Positions 1 to 33,100 are shown, counted from the stretch's first letter. The stretch is 64,000 nt of DNA from Urophycis tenuis (GCA_036785325.1 JAXIVH010000001.1:18374194-18438193), one strand, 5' to 3'. Numbers and translations are program-made. The notes: generated by a model not told the origin, from the letters alone.

Positions 1-160
1 ACACTCTCACACTCGAAAAACACACACTCAAACACACACACACACACACACACACTCGAAAAACACACACACACACACACACACTCACACACTCGAAAAC
101 ACACACACACACGCACGCACGCACACACACACACACACACACACACTTTGGCACCGACAG
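1..160. repeat. (CA)n-rich microsatellite with CTCGAAAA interruptions
   Basis: Imperfect CA repeat starting at the window edge, broken by repeated ctcgaaaa and ctcacactcg motifs. No coding content. Confidence 0.9.
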
Positions 161-429
161 ATATGCACGCTCCATCCCCTCCGATAAGAAGATCAGATAA
201 CACTTCACTTCACACTATCCCCTGAGGCAAATGCGGTTGTTAAGGCAACAAAATACAATAATAGAAAATCACTGTTAAAAACCAATTACAATAGATGAGC
301 TACAGTACACAGCCAGCTACTTGGATTGGGGAAGTCGTAGAATAAGAACAGAAGAAAGTCAACTACCGTACATACATCTCTGAATGAGGTATTGCCTTGT
401 CACATTGATGGTACGGCGTCAAATCATAT

Positions 430-815
430 ATTGACATAAAGGGAATATATTATGATATGTTGACATAAAGATATGTCATATGTATCATGTATATGTCAAA
501 TGTATAATGATACATTGTCAAAAAGGGTATACGTAACAATATATTGACATACAGGGTACATATAACACTACATTGTCATCATGGGTATATATAATACTAC
601 ATTGTCATAAATGGTATATGTAATAATATATTGTCATGATGGGTATATATATACTACATTGTCATAAATGGTATATATAATAATATATTGTCATGATGGT
701 TATATATAATACTACATTGTCATAAAGGGTATATGTAATAATATATTGACATACAGGGTATATATAATACTACATTGTCACAAAGGGTATATGTAATAAT
801 ATATTGACAATATAT
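430..815. repeat. AT-rich minisatellite, period about 57-58 bp
   Basis: About six tandem units alternate ttgtcataaaggGTATATGTAA-type and ttgacatacaggGTATATATAA-type half-units of about 29 bp. It lies in the ctnnd1 intron after the last visible exon. Between 160 and 430 I see no gene. Confidence 0.8.
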
Positions 816-871
816 ATGAAATATTGGACATGGGTATAAGAAGTGTAATTGCCCCATCCTGCTGCACGTAC

Positions 872-15316
<14,445 letters not shown>

Positions 15317-16176
15317 CTGGGAGGGAGCCAGCACAGCACAGGGGGGGGACAGGAGGACAGGAGGACAGGAGGACAGGAGACAGGAGACAGGACAGGGTTA
15401 AACCACCACACCACAGAGAAGAGAGAACCCCCCGCCGCCCCCGCCCACCACGGCATCGGTCACCGCGGGGGGGGGGGGGGCGCCATGACGACAGACAGCA
15501 GACTGAATTCACCCCCCCGGGAAGCAAAAGGACGAGAAGAGCCCCCAGAGTGGGATACAGACGGGATGCAGGCTGTGGGGAGAGACCGGCAGGATGGAGA
15601 GACTAGTTATGTGCACGCCGTGTGGGAGGTGCACAGACAGGTGCTGATGATGAGGCAGACACCCGAGGAGGTGGGGGGGGGGGGAAGACATAGTTTGAAA
15701 CAAAGTTTGAAGTCGCAGCACGGTGAGGTCTCCAAAGGAGGACAACAGAGGAGGGCGAGTGGAGAGGAAGAGCACTCGAGACTCGTCTTGAAAATTACCG
15801 GCGGTCCACAAAGGATGGATAGTGAAGAAAGACCAGCAGGACGAGACATCACAACGAGGAAGAGGAAGAGAGCGCGCGGCGGTCCATTCAAAGCGCGGCA
15901 AAAACTCCGGCACCGCGGGATGGCGAGAGAGAGAGAGAGTTTTCAAGTAATACGTGCTCTGCTTTAGCGAGGGGGGGAGAAGAAAAAAGATTATCTTTCG
16001 CCGCAATCACACACTCTGGTGATATGGTGCGTGATATGCAGAGTGAACGCAACCCGGGAAAGAAGAGTGAGAGGAAGATGAGAGGATAAAAAAAGGCATA
16101 TCCACAGTGTTCTCCCTGACAAATGTCAGCTTATTAACACATCCCTCCTCACTGCAGACAGACAGAGAAGGGGGGG

Positions 16177-22396
<6,220 letters not shown>

Positions 22397-22599
22397 GCAT
22401 TTAGTGGTCAAAATTGAGCAAATCATTAGACAAATATCATAGTCTAAAGTAAAATTATGTGTTTAGCCATTATATAGTATATGGCCTGAATTAGCCATAT
22501 TTGTGTATTCCATAGGCCATAGGCTATATCTTATAAGACTTATAACTTATAAGACTTATAAGACTTCTCAATCAGCTCAGTCATTGTGAAAACTATTCA

Positions 22600-25193
22600 T
22601 TCATCTTGGAATTGGAAACGGCAATCGCACAAGCTGATCAAAGCTCACACAGTCCTCTGCCAGCCACTATCATCCGCAAATCTTCCCATCGATGAGTTTA
22701 TCAATGACCCAACAGGGGCAGGATCAATCCACAGAACACATGGCATAATGTTGCCATGTGGGAAATTCTTCTACAACCTGGTGAATACATTGGTGGCATT
22801 CAGCCCCAGGCTATGGAGGTTCCCAGGACTGGTAAGAGGTCATTCAACCCTGATTATACTTATGACTATACTTATGACCTTGAAGGCTGTTTCATCAGTG
22901 CACGCAGCAGCCCCCAGATTGATATCATCATATCATATAAGTGCAGGTTGTGAATGGGGAAGAAGAAGCTCATCGCATTGTGATGGTGAAGAACATGCTG
23001 TGGATCTTAACCTCGACTTCATGCGCAAACCACAGAACAAAAGGTTCCTGGGGCCCTCAGTAGGTGACAACCATTGAGTATTATCCTGTCATGTCCCCAT
23101 CACTGACAACAAAGCAGTGAAAGAATGCCTTTGTGTATCAGAGGAATCAGCATGGGAAGTTGGCCAAGAGTGCATCATAACAACATTTGATCTCAGTGTA
23201 TGCATGAAAGCATATCCTCTTGTATGGAACTGTCCTTCAAGATATGAAAAACACATCATTATGATGGGCACATTTAATCTTGCATGTGACTACTTAAAGA
23301 TGTTGGGCTAGAAGATGGAATGTACTGGACTTTCAGATGTTCTCTTGGAGGCAAGCCTGATTGCCCCTGGATCCCCCTCAGGTGTTCTTAATGGGAAAAG
23401 TTATGCAAGGGCCATCCATTGCCTCAAAGTAATGTTGGAGTCACTGGAATGGTTGTTGTTTGCTGAGTTCTTGAGGTCAGAGACGGAGACATCTGAATGA
23501 TTTGCCACAAGTGTCAAAGGGTTGTCTTCATTTGCTTATGGATTCACCCAGCAAAGTTAAAGTGATGGTTCAGAGTAAAATTCACCCTGAGGTAATTTCC
23601 ACCAATAATCCAGCCAAATACCCCCTCAGATGCATTTTTAGCGACAGTCAATATTTATCAAGTTTAGGGGTATCAGCCGAATGGCTTAGTATTGGAGTGT
23701 CCGGTACAATGTGTATATCTCGTAAATTACCCCACTAATAATGCATGGATTGTTACCCAACTTCTGTAGTAGTACATATATGGTCTATACTCACAAAACG
23801 AGGCATTTTAAAGTGTGTAAGTACACCAGGAGTTTATTTAAAAGAGCACTTTTCTGATAGCTTCAACTCGCTGTTGCTAAGGCTACCGCTGCGTCGACGT
23901 CTCTTCCGTCTTTCCGGAGAAGTTCGTAAAAGTCCTCTTCAAAACTCACAAGTGTAAGGAAAAAGTTAGTGAATTCAACACTCCATCGAAATGTATTGAA
24001 AACTGGAATAATTGAATACTTGAAATTAGAGTGTCTCAAATGCAATCTGACGAAATTGATCTAAAAATTGATCTAAAAAATATCGACGCTGATCCTTAAA
24101 GTTGCATCCCACAAATCTCCAGTAATTCCGTAAAGAGCATTGAACGAAAAAGAAGGGTCTGTGGGGAGATGCTCATCGTTAGGGGAGGGAAAACTATGCA
24201 TCCAAAAGACTGGAAAGGCTTCCTGATGAATGACAACAATAAAGAACAGCTGGTTCAGGTAATGTTGGACACATGGAGCAGTGAGGCATCACATGGTCAT
24301 GACATGACCTTGGTTTGTGAAGGTAAAGCATATCGTCTTTGCTCAGATAGTAATTCAACTAGGAGAGAGATTTCTTCCCTAGAATCGACACAGGTAGAAA
24401 CAGACTCCAGAGTGATACTTTACTGTTTCTTTACAAAGAAAAGTGGTTTCAAGTATGTGCGAGTACGAAGTCCAGACTCTGACATTTTCATCTTGCTGCA
24501 CTATGTTAATCAGATGAATGGTCTTCAAGTTCTGTTTGAAACTGGCAAGGGGAACAAAAGACGTTGCATAAACATTACCAAAGCTGCAGTCACTCTCACC
24601 TCTCATTTGCAATGCCTACCTGGGCCTTCATGCCTTTACTGGCTGTGACAGCACTAGTGTCTTCAAAGGCAAAGGAAAGATTAAGGCCATGAAACTTTGC
24701 AAAAACACCGCCATTTCCAGGAGCTGTTCAAGAAGCTGGGGTTATCCTAGGAAGTAGGTTTGGCTTTACAAAAGGGAATGGAAGAATTCACATGTGCCCT
24801 CTATGGGAGAAAACGGATCAAGGAGGTAAATTATGTGATACTCTAGTCTGCCAACAAAATGTGGTGGGCCTTTGATCTCAGAAAGCTGATTCCTTTGATC
24901 TCAGTGCAATCCCGCCATGTACCTCATGTTTAAAGGCACATGTGAAACGAGTCAATTTACAAGTTTGCATAATATGGAAACAGGCTCATATTGCTAAACC
25001 TGACATAGCAGATCCAGTGCAACAGCATGGTTGGATGCTTGATGAAAATGGAGTGATTGTACCTCAATGGACTGATGCTGACGTCATGCCAATTGAACTT
25101 GTTGATATTCTTGAGAGGACAGAAGGGAACAATGAGAGTGAAGAGAGTGAGGATGACGAATTGACAGTGAAGAAGCCAGAAGGAAGTGGGTAG
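22600..25193 (+). pseudogene. Decayed transposon-type protein with SPDSD and TGCDS motifs
   Basis: Fragments in order: TGAGSIHRTHGI (~22720), a helical stretch MGTFNLACDYLKMLG then GVLNGKSYARAIHCLK (23260-23440), KDWKGFLMNDNNKEQLV (~24190-24260), VRSPDSDIFILLHYVNQ (~24470), LHAFTGCDSTSVFKGKGK (~24630), HVKRVNLQVCIIW (~24940), QQHGWMLDENG (~25020) and an acidic C-terminus ending at 25193. As I recall, these blocks and their order occur in a large family of uncharacterised repetitive proteins in fish and invertebrates. The spaced acidic residues of SPDSD and TGCD resemble a PIN/FEN1-like nuclease core; that is inference. Frameshifts, stops and the insertion at 23557-24099 make this copy non-functional. 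Confidence 0.6.
23557..24099 (+). mobile_element. piggyBac-type (TTAA) non-autonomous element, copy 1
   Basis: Starts TTAAAGTGATGGTTCAGAGT and shares about 340 bp with the element at 37595 (caccctgagg.aatttccacc, cccctcagatgcatttttag, aagtacaccaggagtttatt). It then continues differently to a TTAA at 24096. It interrupts the protein remnant of the surrounding inverted-repeat element. The right boundary is a best guess. Confidence 0.65.
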
Positions 25194-25467
25194 TTGTACT
25201 GTATAAATATGTATGTTTGCCTTTTTTGAACCATGACAGACTTTGGTGACACATCCTTTAGGTTGCTGAACAGTCACATAAGGTATTTAATAAGCTACTG
25301 TATATAAATGCATGATTATTAATACAAAATTATTTCTATATCACTTTGTAAGTTCTGTATATAGTTCCACTGTATATAGTTACAAATTTAAATACAAATG
25401 ATGACTTCATCTTCGTTTTCATTTTTGTTGTTTTTAAATTTGGTAGAAGTTAGAACGTACCTAATGA

Positions 25468-25951
25468 AGTGGGAATGATTTAATTTCTTGTTAACATGAT
25501 TTTTCTCGATCTTTGGGACCAGGGTTACAAGAAAATACAATACAAAGTGCAGTAGTGGGTTGGCACAGGTTGACCCCTACTAGCCCATGGGTTATATCCA
25601 ATGGATACAATACACAAATATGGCTAATTTAGGCCATATGGCTAAACACGTAATTTTACTTTAGATTATGATATAACATGTCTAATGCTTTACAGTATGT
25701 TGATACCCAACTTGATCATTATTGACCACTAAATGCATAAGCAATAGCCAATTTCATCTCCCATATGTCTTAAAATCTGTATTTTTGCACCACTGGATAC
25801 TGGTCAGAAAGTGATCTACCAGGTATAGTGGGAATGAGTATGTTTCTTGTTAACATGATTTTTCTTAAACTCCGGGACCAGGGCTACAAGAAATACCCAT
25901 GAAGTTGAGTCAGGAGGAGGGGTGCATGTGTGGACCCCTCCTAGCCCATGG
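25468..25951. repeat. Direct repeat flanking the right arm of the inverted-repeat element
   Basis: A ~124-bp block (gtgggaatga...cttgttaacatgatttttct...gggaccagggttacaag...tagcccatgg) occurs at 25468-25592 and, about 80% similar by eye, at 25826-25951. The right inverted repeat lies between the copies. This may be a duplicated element end. 25952-26460 shows nothing recognisable. Confidence 0.7.
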
Positions 25952-26469
25952 ACTAATCGCTGGGTAGCGTACAGTTGTGTGCGCACTTTTATCACAATTG
26001 TAATATTCAAATAAAAAGTATTCAGTATTCAAATAAAAATGACACAATCACAAAATATTGGATTTGTTGACAGTGTACACTGCAAGTTTGCAGTTGTTTT
26101 TCAAATTAACTACAACTAGGCCTACAAATACTTTTTTCAGTTAAGTTCAGTTGAATAAATTGTGACTACACTTACAATACTGAGTGAGGTAAATTAGACT
26201 CCATAGAAAGGGAGGTAAGACAAAGGAGGTGTGCGGTGGATTAGGACCACACGATGGACCACTTAGCAACAGTTACAGAACAACTAGGTATGACCAGACA
26301 AACTGCAATACAGGCATACTAATCATAATGTGTTAAGGTGTTTTCTGTGTTTGATTTCAGTGGTGTGACCAAAACCAAGGTAATAGGGGTCATGCGGAAC
26401 GCCCAGCGCTCGAACCGGAACACTGGTCTAAACAGGTCTAATCATTTCCGCTTTTCACTTCGTACACAG

Positions 26470-26940
26470 TGGTTGACTGCAGCGGTAGGTGAAATCCTCT
26501 GAGGTAACTTCTCAGTGTCGCTTATTATAATAAAATTCTTATTTCTGATCAAACTTAAGTGTATTTGTTTTAATGAAAATGTCACAAATGTTAAAATATC
26601 AGAAACGGCAATATCTGAATAGCAGTTTTTGTTGTGTGGCTAGCGGCTCTGTGTCGGGGAAATTTAACGCTCGCTGTTTCACTAGTTTCCAAAGGATGAG
26701 TCAGTCAGGGCAATATGGGTCCGAAACATTAGGTGTGATAACTTTGTTATAAGGAGACACACCACCCTCTGCCGTCGACATTTTATGCCAGAAGATATTG
26801 AATTGAATGGGGGTATTGAATGGAGCCGACGCCGTTTGAAACCCGGGGTGATTCCGGTGTTGTTCGCCTGGAACAACTTCAGCCTGCCGGGTCGCTCGGC
26901 CAAGCGTGTGGCAGAGGACATAGCGGCAAGAGGAGGATGA
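26470..26940 (+). pseudogene. THAP-type zinc-finger exon
   Basis: After an acceptor tttcactag, the sequence from 26689 reads FPKDESVRAIWVRNIR, then TLCRRHFMPEDIELNG, then RRRLKPGVIPVLFAWN. These are the FPKD..R..W, C-x2-H (CRRH) and AVP-like landmarks of a THAP C2CH DNA-binding finger. A stop follows at about 26940. A possible first exon at 26472-26484 (VVDCSG before GTAGGT) has GTG where ATG is expected. THAP fingers occur in P-element-like transposases and host regulators; with no transposase domain found, I call it a remnant. Confidence 0.6.
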
Positions 26941-27194
26941 GGAGCTGATCGATGACAGCGCGTCTTTGAGGTGTAACGACTATGATAGCCAAATGGATGA
27001 TCTAAGGTGCCTATCGTAAGCCAAATCATTGTACCTATTGTAAATACATTAGTACATGAAGCATTGTTGAAACATGTTTGCAGAAAATGTTTTTTATACT
27101 GTCAAATAAATGTTGTGCTCAGAACATAACGTCTATTAAAAGTCAGGTACTATATAACTATTGAAAAAAATAACTGCATTTTTTCTTATTACTT

Positions 27195-27779
27195 TTGTGA
27201 CCTCTGGGTCAACTACTATGTGTTGGACTAGCATCTTTTCTTGAGCACTAATGGCAAAGTCACACCATCCCATTCCTGTCAGCAAAAGTTGCCCCTGCAC
27301 CTGCCAGAAGTACAGGTGACTTTATTTTAACAGCAGTGTTCCTTCCTTCATGTTTAGATACTTGCAGTCAACGTAGCTGGTAATGTTGGGGCACTTGATC
27401 TCAACTGGGCCAAAAGGTGGCTGTGCAAAAGGGTCAAATACTAGGCCATCTGGTGAGGTGCCAAGCCTTGGGGCATCAGGGTGAACAATTAGGCCACAGG
27501 GCATGTAGGTTACATTCCTTATTTTGCAGTATTCTTGTGCTGCCATAAACTCCATATCTGCACCTATTTGAGTAAAAGACATTTCTAAATTTGAGTAGAA
27601 TTATGGCAGCTGATGCCACTCTGAACTTCCAGCCTGCTCTCTGGTTGCCACCTCAATCTAAATGTGACATTCAAACTTTTCAGGTGGAAGTGTTGTTCGT
27701 CGGTTAGCTCATGTGCACAGTCTGTCGGGGCATGCCGGTAGTCATCTAAAGGAAGTTGTGGAAGAGGTGGAGCATCCAT
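27195..27779 (-). pseudogene. YqaJ-type exonuclease domain fragment
   Basis: The minus strand reads MDAPPLPQLPLDDY (27779), then AAQEYCK, PCGLIVHPDAPRLGTSPDGL, VEIKCPN, and after one stop FWQVQGQLLLTGMGWCDF (to about 27195). The SPDG...EIKCP block holds the D, E and K expected of the lambda-exonuclease/YqaJ nuclease active site. The WHxLR..RITAS region normally between the first two pieces is missing. YqaJ domains are common in fish repetitive genes of transposon origin. A stop and the deletion make it a fossil. Confidence 0.62.
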
Positions 27780-29160
27780 ATTGATCTGTTTTACCCTAGT
27801 TAGGTAGTATGGGCTGCTGGTTAGAAAGTAAACTTCCCTTTTGGGCTACACCAGTGTTTTCTCATCACTGGTGGACATTGTTGCTATGAGGGGCCTTCAG
27901 TCTTTATAAGGGTCCTCAATACATAGCAGTCCAATATTGAACAGGTTCCCATTCACACCCTTGTAGAGTGTATTTCTATGAAACAAAGTGGTACAGTTCA
28001 TATCCTAATGTGACAAGGTTACAATTATAAAAGTAAAATATGTTGTATGTATGGTCTGCTGGCTTCAGTAACTGCAATGTGTGGAAAAAGAGATAGAAAT
28101 TCATTTACAAAAATAAAGTCCATAAAGTCAGTATAGTGTCATAGTCCTCATTTGAGAGGAGAATGACCTGAAGATAGGAACCATTTGCCAGTGTTTTTTC
28201 ATTCTTCTGCATGGACCTGTGACTAGCTGCTCTTGACACTGACAGTACCTGTCAACCTGTCTTTGTTTGAAACTGGTGGACAAGAAGATACAGCAATTGT
28301 TCATTCATTTATTTATCACATTTGTCATTATACAAACAAAATAATGCTGAACCACCTGCCAGAACGGAAGTCGACATTAGACCTACAGTCGACACATAGG
28401 ACCAGCATTAACACACAGGACATCGTAGTAATTATACTATTGGTACCAAAACCCCATCGCTAAAACGCAGTCTTCATTTGATTGTTTTAATCGATTGTGA
28501 CCAAAAAAGGCTCAACTACTGATAGCATACAAGTCTAAACTAACGACTGATAGTTACCTAACGCTATATCGGGTGCCATTAGCAAAAGCTACATACTACA
28601 TACCTTCATAATTATGAATAAATGAGGAAGCGTAAAACTTAAATCCCTTGTCAAACACAGTACTCAGGGTTCTGGAGGTCTGTTTGGCAATAGTGTGTAC
28701 ATCGGAAATTGTTATTAAGGGTAGCTCCTGTAAACACCGGCTGTAGAAGTTATTTTACTTCGCTAGGTGAGTCAGCCATGAAGACAGCAGCGGACTGCCG
28801 GTAGTTAGACCCGTTTTGAGAACCCGGAAGAATGTTGCGCATAACCCCTATTGAGTGCAAACATTCATGATATTTACAATGACAATTTAACGTTTTGGTT
28901 ATTCTCCCCTTCATCTCTTTGAAGTCAGAGGTGAGTTTACCAGCACCAGACACTTGCTTGGAGTTGCATGCTACAAAAGGTGAGGTAAGTTGGGTCGGCT
29001 CACTCTGTGCGGCTTTGGCATCTGGGGCTGGTAGAGATGACACATGCCTTGGGAAACAGAAGCTTGGCAATTGGGTGATATTTGGACACTTTAATGTCAA
29101 GTGCCGTCTCCCATTTTTAACTAACACAGGTGTGTTTTGGGCAGACCTGATTCATCACAG
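27780..29160. other. No gene seen
   Basis: AT-rich sequence without microsatellites or recognised domains. A short minus-strand open frame ends MADSPSE at 28793-28773 before a possible donor (GTAAAATAAC); it could be a first exon of the YqaJ gene, but nothing confirms this. Confidence 0.5.
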
Positions 29161-29163
29161 CAG

Positions 29164-30185
29164 CAAGATTAGATTAGATTAGATTCAACTTTATTGTCAT
29201 TGTGCAGAGTACAAGTACAGGGACAACGAAATACAGTTGGCGTTCTAACCAGAAGTGCAAATGAGCGATTAAGGTGCAGGTTGAAATGCAGAAATGCAGA
29301 ATAAGGTGCAAAATTGAAAAGTGACAGTGGTTATTAAAATGACGGTAATTATAGGTAGTTAACAAAGTGACAAACAGTGCAGATGGAGGTAGTGATCATC
29401 GAGGTATTAAACGGTTACTCACAGTGGCATAACATGCAAGTGAAAAGTGTAAAGTGTAAACAGTATACAATGTGCAAAAAAGCAGTGCAAATAATAGAAG
29501 TAAGTGTGCAGGTGGAGCAGTAGTGCTCTAGTGCAGTATAACAGAATAACAGAATGAGTACAGCAGATGAGTATGGGTTGTATGGGTATGGGAGTGGGGG
29601 GTGCAATGGCAGTTAGGAATAAATAAATAAATAAATAACATTACTATAAATTATAATATGTGTAGTATGTCCAGGGGGGGTGAGGTGTGGGGGTGCTGGA
29701 TGTGCGGGGGGTGCATGTCCTTGGGGGGGTGGTGGGGGGGGACCAGGTATTGGGTGGGCAGTGGTGAGTGTCTTTGGGGGGGGGGGGGGGTCAAATGGGT
29801 CCAGGTCATGGGTGGGCAGGGGTGTATGTCCTTGGGGGGGGGGGGGGGGGGCAATGTTCATGTGGGTTTGGAGTTCAGGAGGCTGACAGCTTGGGGGAAA
29901 AAGCTTCCCCTGAACCTGGTGGTCCGGGTGCCCAGAGACCTGTAGCGCTTTCCAGAGGGGAGGAGGGTGCACAGTCTATGGTTGGGGTGAGAGCTGTCCT
30001 TTGCGATGCTGCGCGCCTTACGCAGGCACCGCTTCCTCTGGACAGCCTCGATGGAGGGGAGTGGGGAACCGGTGATGCGTTGGGCGATTTTCTCCACCCT
30101 CTGCAGTGCTTTCCCGTCCGAGGCGGAGCAGTTACCATACCACACTGTGACACAGTTGGTTAGTACGCTCTCGATGGTGAGGCTA
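29164..30185 (-). mobile_element. LINE 3' end with reverse-transcriptase C-terminus (antisense)
   Basis: The minus strand encodes the C-terminal tail of a non-LTR polymerase: VWYGNC-like start, RCLRKARSIAKDSSHPNHRL, TLLPSGKRYRSL and FFPQAVSLLNS (30145-29858). The 3'UTR ends in an (AATCT)n tail at 29164-29186. The element is 5'-truncated and abuts the Gypsy pol at about 30185. A 90-bp copy of the same terminus, with the same tail, lies at 61073-61165. Family probably L2/CR1/Rex-like; not assigned. Confidence 0.72.
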
Positions 30186-33100
30186 GTGGGTTCATCCGGT
30201 TTTTGGCCAATCTGGAAAGATGGAGGGGGGATGAGATTCCGGACAAAGTGGGGACAGTTAGGCTAAAGAAAGCAGTGAATGACTGCAGTCAAGAATAAGT
30301 TCACCTCTTTTTTCTTTGTGTGAATATACCGATACCTGTGAAGCACAACTGTACTGTTATTTTTCATACTCACCCAGCGTTGTTTGTTTTGTTTTGTTCT
30401 ATGTGTGTGTATTGCTGTTTTTTTTTCTCTTTTGTATTGTTTTATCTTCTGCAAAAAATCTGAATAAATATATAATTGAAAAAAAAAAAAAGAAAGCAGT
30501 GACACTGGAGCCTATGAGTGAACATGTGGTGTGGGGGCCGTCTCCCCCCAGGGACTAAACTCTCGGTTGGTAGTACTGTAATCGTGGAGCCAAGCTCTTC
30601 ACGTTGTGTGCCCCCGAAACATACTAATCGGCAGGGTAGTGACGCCCTTGTGGGGAGATGGGTGGGTTCCTGTAAAAATAATCAACCCAACTGCTTCCAA
30701 GATCACATTGCGGAGAAATACAAAAGTGGCTGATGTCTCCCCATGCATTGCATTGGAGGATTTTGAAGAGGGCCCCGAGCAGACAGTTCACCAAATGGGG
30801 GGGAAGGTAATCAGTGGCAGTAGTCATGGCAGTTTAACAGCACAGAGCTCTGTAAGGGGCAGCGGGGTGAGTGGGAGCCCTAAGCTCAGGGAGTTGGGAC
30901 TTCAGGAGTTGCCAGTGGATGATTGTGAGGTTTCTCCAGTCTGGAAAGAGAAATTGACAGATTTGATTGTGAAGTATGAAAGTGTGTTTTCCAGACACAG
31001 GTTGGATTGTGGGGAAGCTACTGGTTTTTGTCATCGTATTCGGCTGACCGATGACCGCGCTTTTCGATTGCCTTACCGCAGGCTCTCACCAGTTCACTAC
31101 CAGAAGTTGCGAGAGACACTGGACGAAATGGAGGAGCGGGACATAATCAGGAAGTCCAACAGCGAGTATGCTTCACCTCTGGTTTTGTGCTGGAAGAAAA
31201 ACGGTGAGCTGAGACTGTGCACAGATTTTCGCTGGCTGAATGCCCGCACGGTCAAAGACGCACACCCTCTGCCTCACCAGACAGACGTTCTGGCAGCGAT
31301 GGGAGGCAACGCCTTTTTCAGTACATTGGACTTGACGTCAGGCTATTACAACGTCCCTCTCCACGAAGATGATAAGAAATACACTGCTTTCTCATCACCA
31401 CTGGGACTGCATGAGTACAATCGCATCCCCCAGGGACTTTGCAATAGCCCAGCAACTTTTATGAGAATGATGCTGATGATTTTCGGCGATCAGAACTTTC
31501 TGTCTTTGCTTTGTTACCTCGACGATGTGTTGGTTTTTGGCAGAACAGAAGAGGAAAGCTTGGAGCGGCTTGAACTAGTTTTCAAGCATTTGCAAGAACA
31601 TAATCTGAAGCTCTCCCCAGCTAAGTGCAAGCTCATGACAAGTTTAGTCACTGGCTGCACGGGAAGAAATTTACTGTGTGGACAGATAATAACCCCCTCA
31701 AATACATTCTGACTAAACCAAGACTGGATGCATGTAAGCATAGGTGGGTGTCTAAGTTGGCTCCTTTCGATTTCGACATTCAATACATCCCCGGACCCAA
31801 GAATACTGTGGCTGACGCGCTAAGCAGAGAACCTTTTGCAAGGTGCAAGGTGATGCACCGGTTGACAAGAACTCCCTATCAGGTGTTGTTAGATGAGGCA
31901 AGTGGTGTGTCTTTGCCTTATGTTTCGGCTCTCCTGTGAACAGCCAGAGGTGGGGAGGCAGCTCTCACCCATCTCAAGCCCCTCTGAAGTCTGTGGGGGT
32001 GGGACTTGTAGTGGCTTGTAGTGGTAAGATATCAAGGGAGGAAGTGTCTGCGGTGTTGGATGCGCATCGTCATTGGGATGATGGTGGTTCAGTGAGAGCG
32101 GTCTCTCATGTTCAGCAGCTACAACAGGTGGTATCGATGGGTCAGAGTCCGCTGCCTGTTTTCACTCACGAGGAACTGCATAATATGCAGTCTCAGGATC
32201 CGGTTTTGAGCAGAGTGCATTTTTTTGTAGACAGAGGCCACCGTCCATCCCGCAGGGAGAGGGTTCATGAATCTGAGGAGACTAACAGAACATTGAAGCA
32301 GTGGGGAAAACTCACAACCCGGCTGGGTGTTCTTTATCGCGTTTCTAAACATCCCATGCGCAAAAATAACATTTTTCAGTATGTTGTCCCACTTGATTTG
32401 AGGAGTCAAGTGCTTAAGGGTGTGCATGATGATGCTGGCCACCAGGGGCAGCAGCGCACTTTAAGGCTTGCAAGGCAACGTTTCTACTGGGATACAATGA
32501 CCGATGACATCAAGTTGTATGTCACACAGTGTAAGAGGTGTGTGTTGAGCAAGGCTCCAGAGCCGGAAGCCAGAGCTCCACTCATGTCCATCATCACTAC
32601 TGCGCCACTGGAGTTAGTATGTGTTGATTTTTGGTCAGCAGACGATGCTAATAACAAGTCAGTTGATGTTTTAGTGGTTACTGACCACTTCACCAGGCTA
32701 GTCAGTGCCTATCCCTGCCCAAACCAAACTGCTAAGACAGTTGCTTGTGTGCTGTGGAACAATTTCTTTTCTGTTTATGGATTCCTGGCACGTCTTCATT
32801 CAGATCAGGGAGCTAATTTTGAGAGTACACTCATAGCCAAGCTCCTACAGTTGGCGGGTGTTGCAAAGTCCCATACCACACCGTACCACCCTATGGGTAA
32901 TGGGCAGGCTGAGCGCTTTAACCGCACCTTGGGCACCATGATCAGAGCTTTACCGCCACGTTCAAAGACAAAGTGGCCTCAGATGCTGAATACACTGACT
33001 TTCACATATAACTGCACCATTCATGAAACCACAGGGTTTCCACCTTTTTTTCTGATGTTTGGCTGCACTCCTCGCTTGCCTGTCGATGTGATGTTTGAGA

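Larger units (their letters stand above)
22397..25736 (+). mobile_element. DNA element with ~120-bp terminal inverted repeats and a decayed unclassified ORF
   Basis: The left arm (22397-22512) and right arm (25609-25736) are inverted copies. Both read, outside to inside, gcatttagtggtca, then tctaaagtaaaatta.gtgttt, then tagccatatttgtgtatt. Between them, on the plus strand, lie pieces of one protein in several frames. The arms put the protein inside a mobile unit of about 3.3 kb. A TTAA-flanked element (23557-24099) has inserted into the coding part. No clear target-site duplication is visible, and I cannot name the superfamily. Confidence 0.65.

Noticed and set aside
22756..22953. A separate small gene with repeated YTYD
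   Set aside because: Part of the decayed transposon protein; the repeat is a short local duplication.
29658..29972. Gly-rich or Pro-rich frames
   Set aside because: G-run low-complexity sequence in a LINE 3'UTR.
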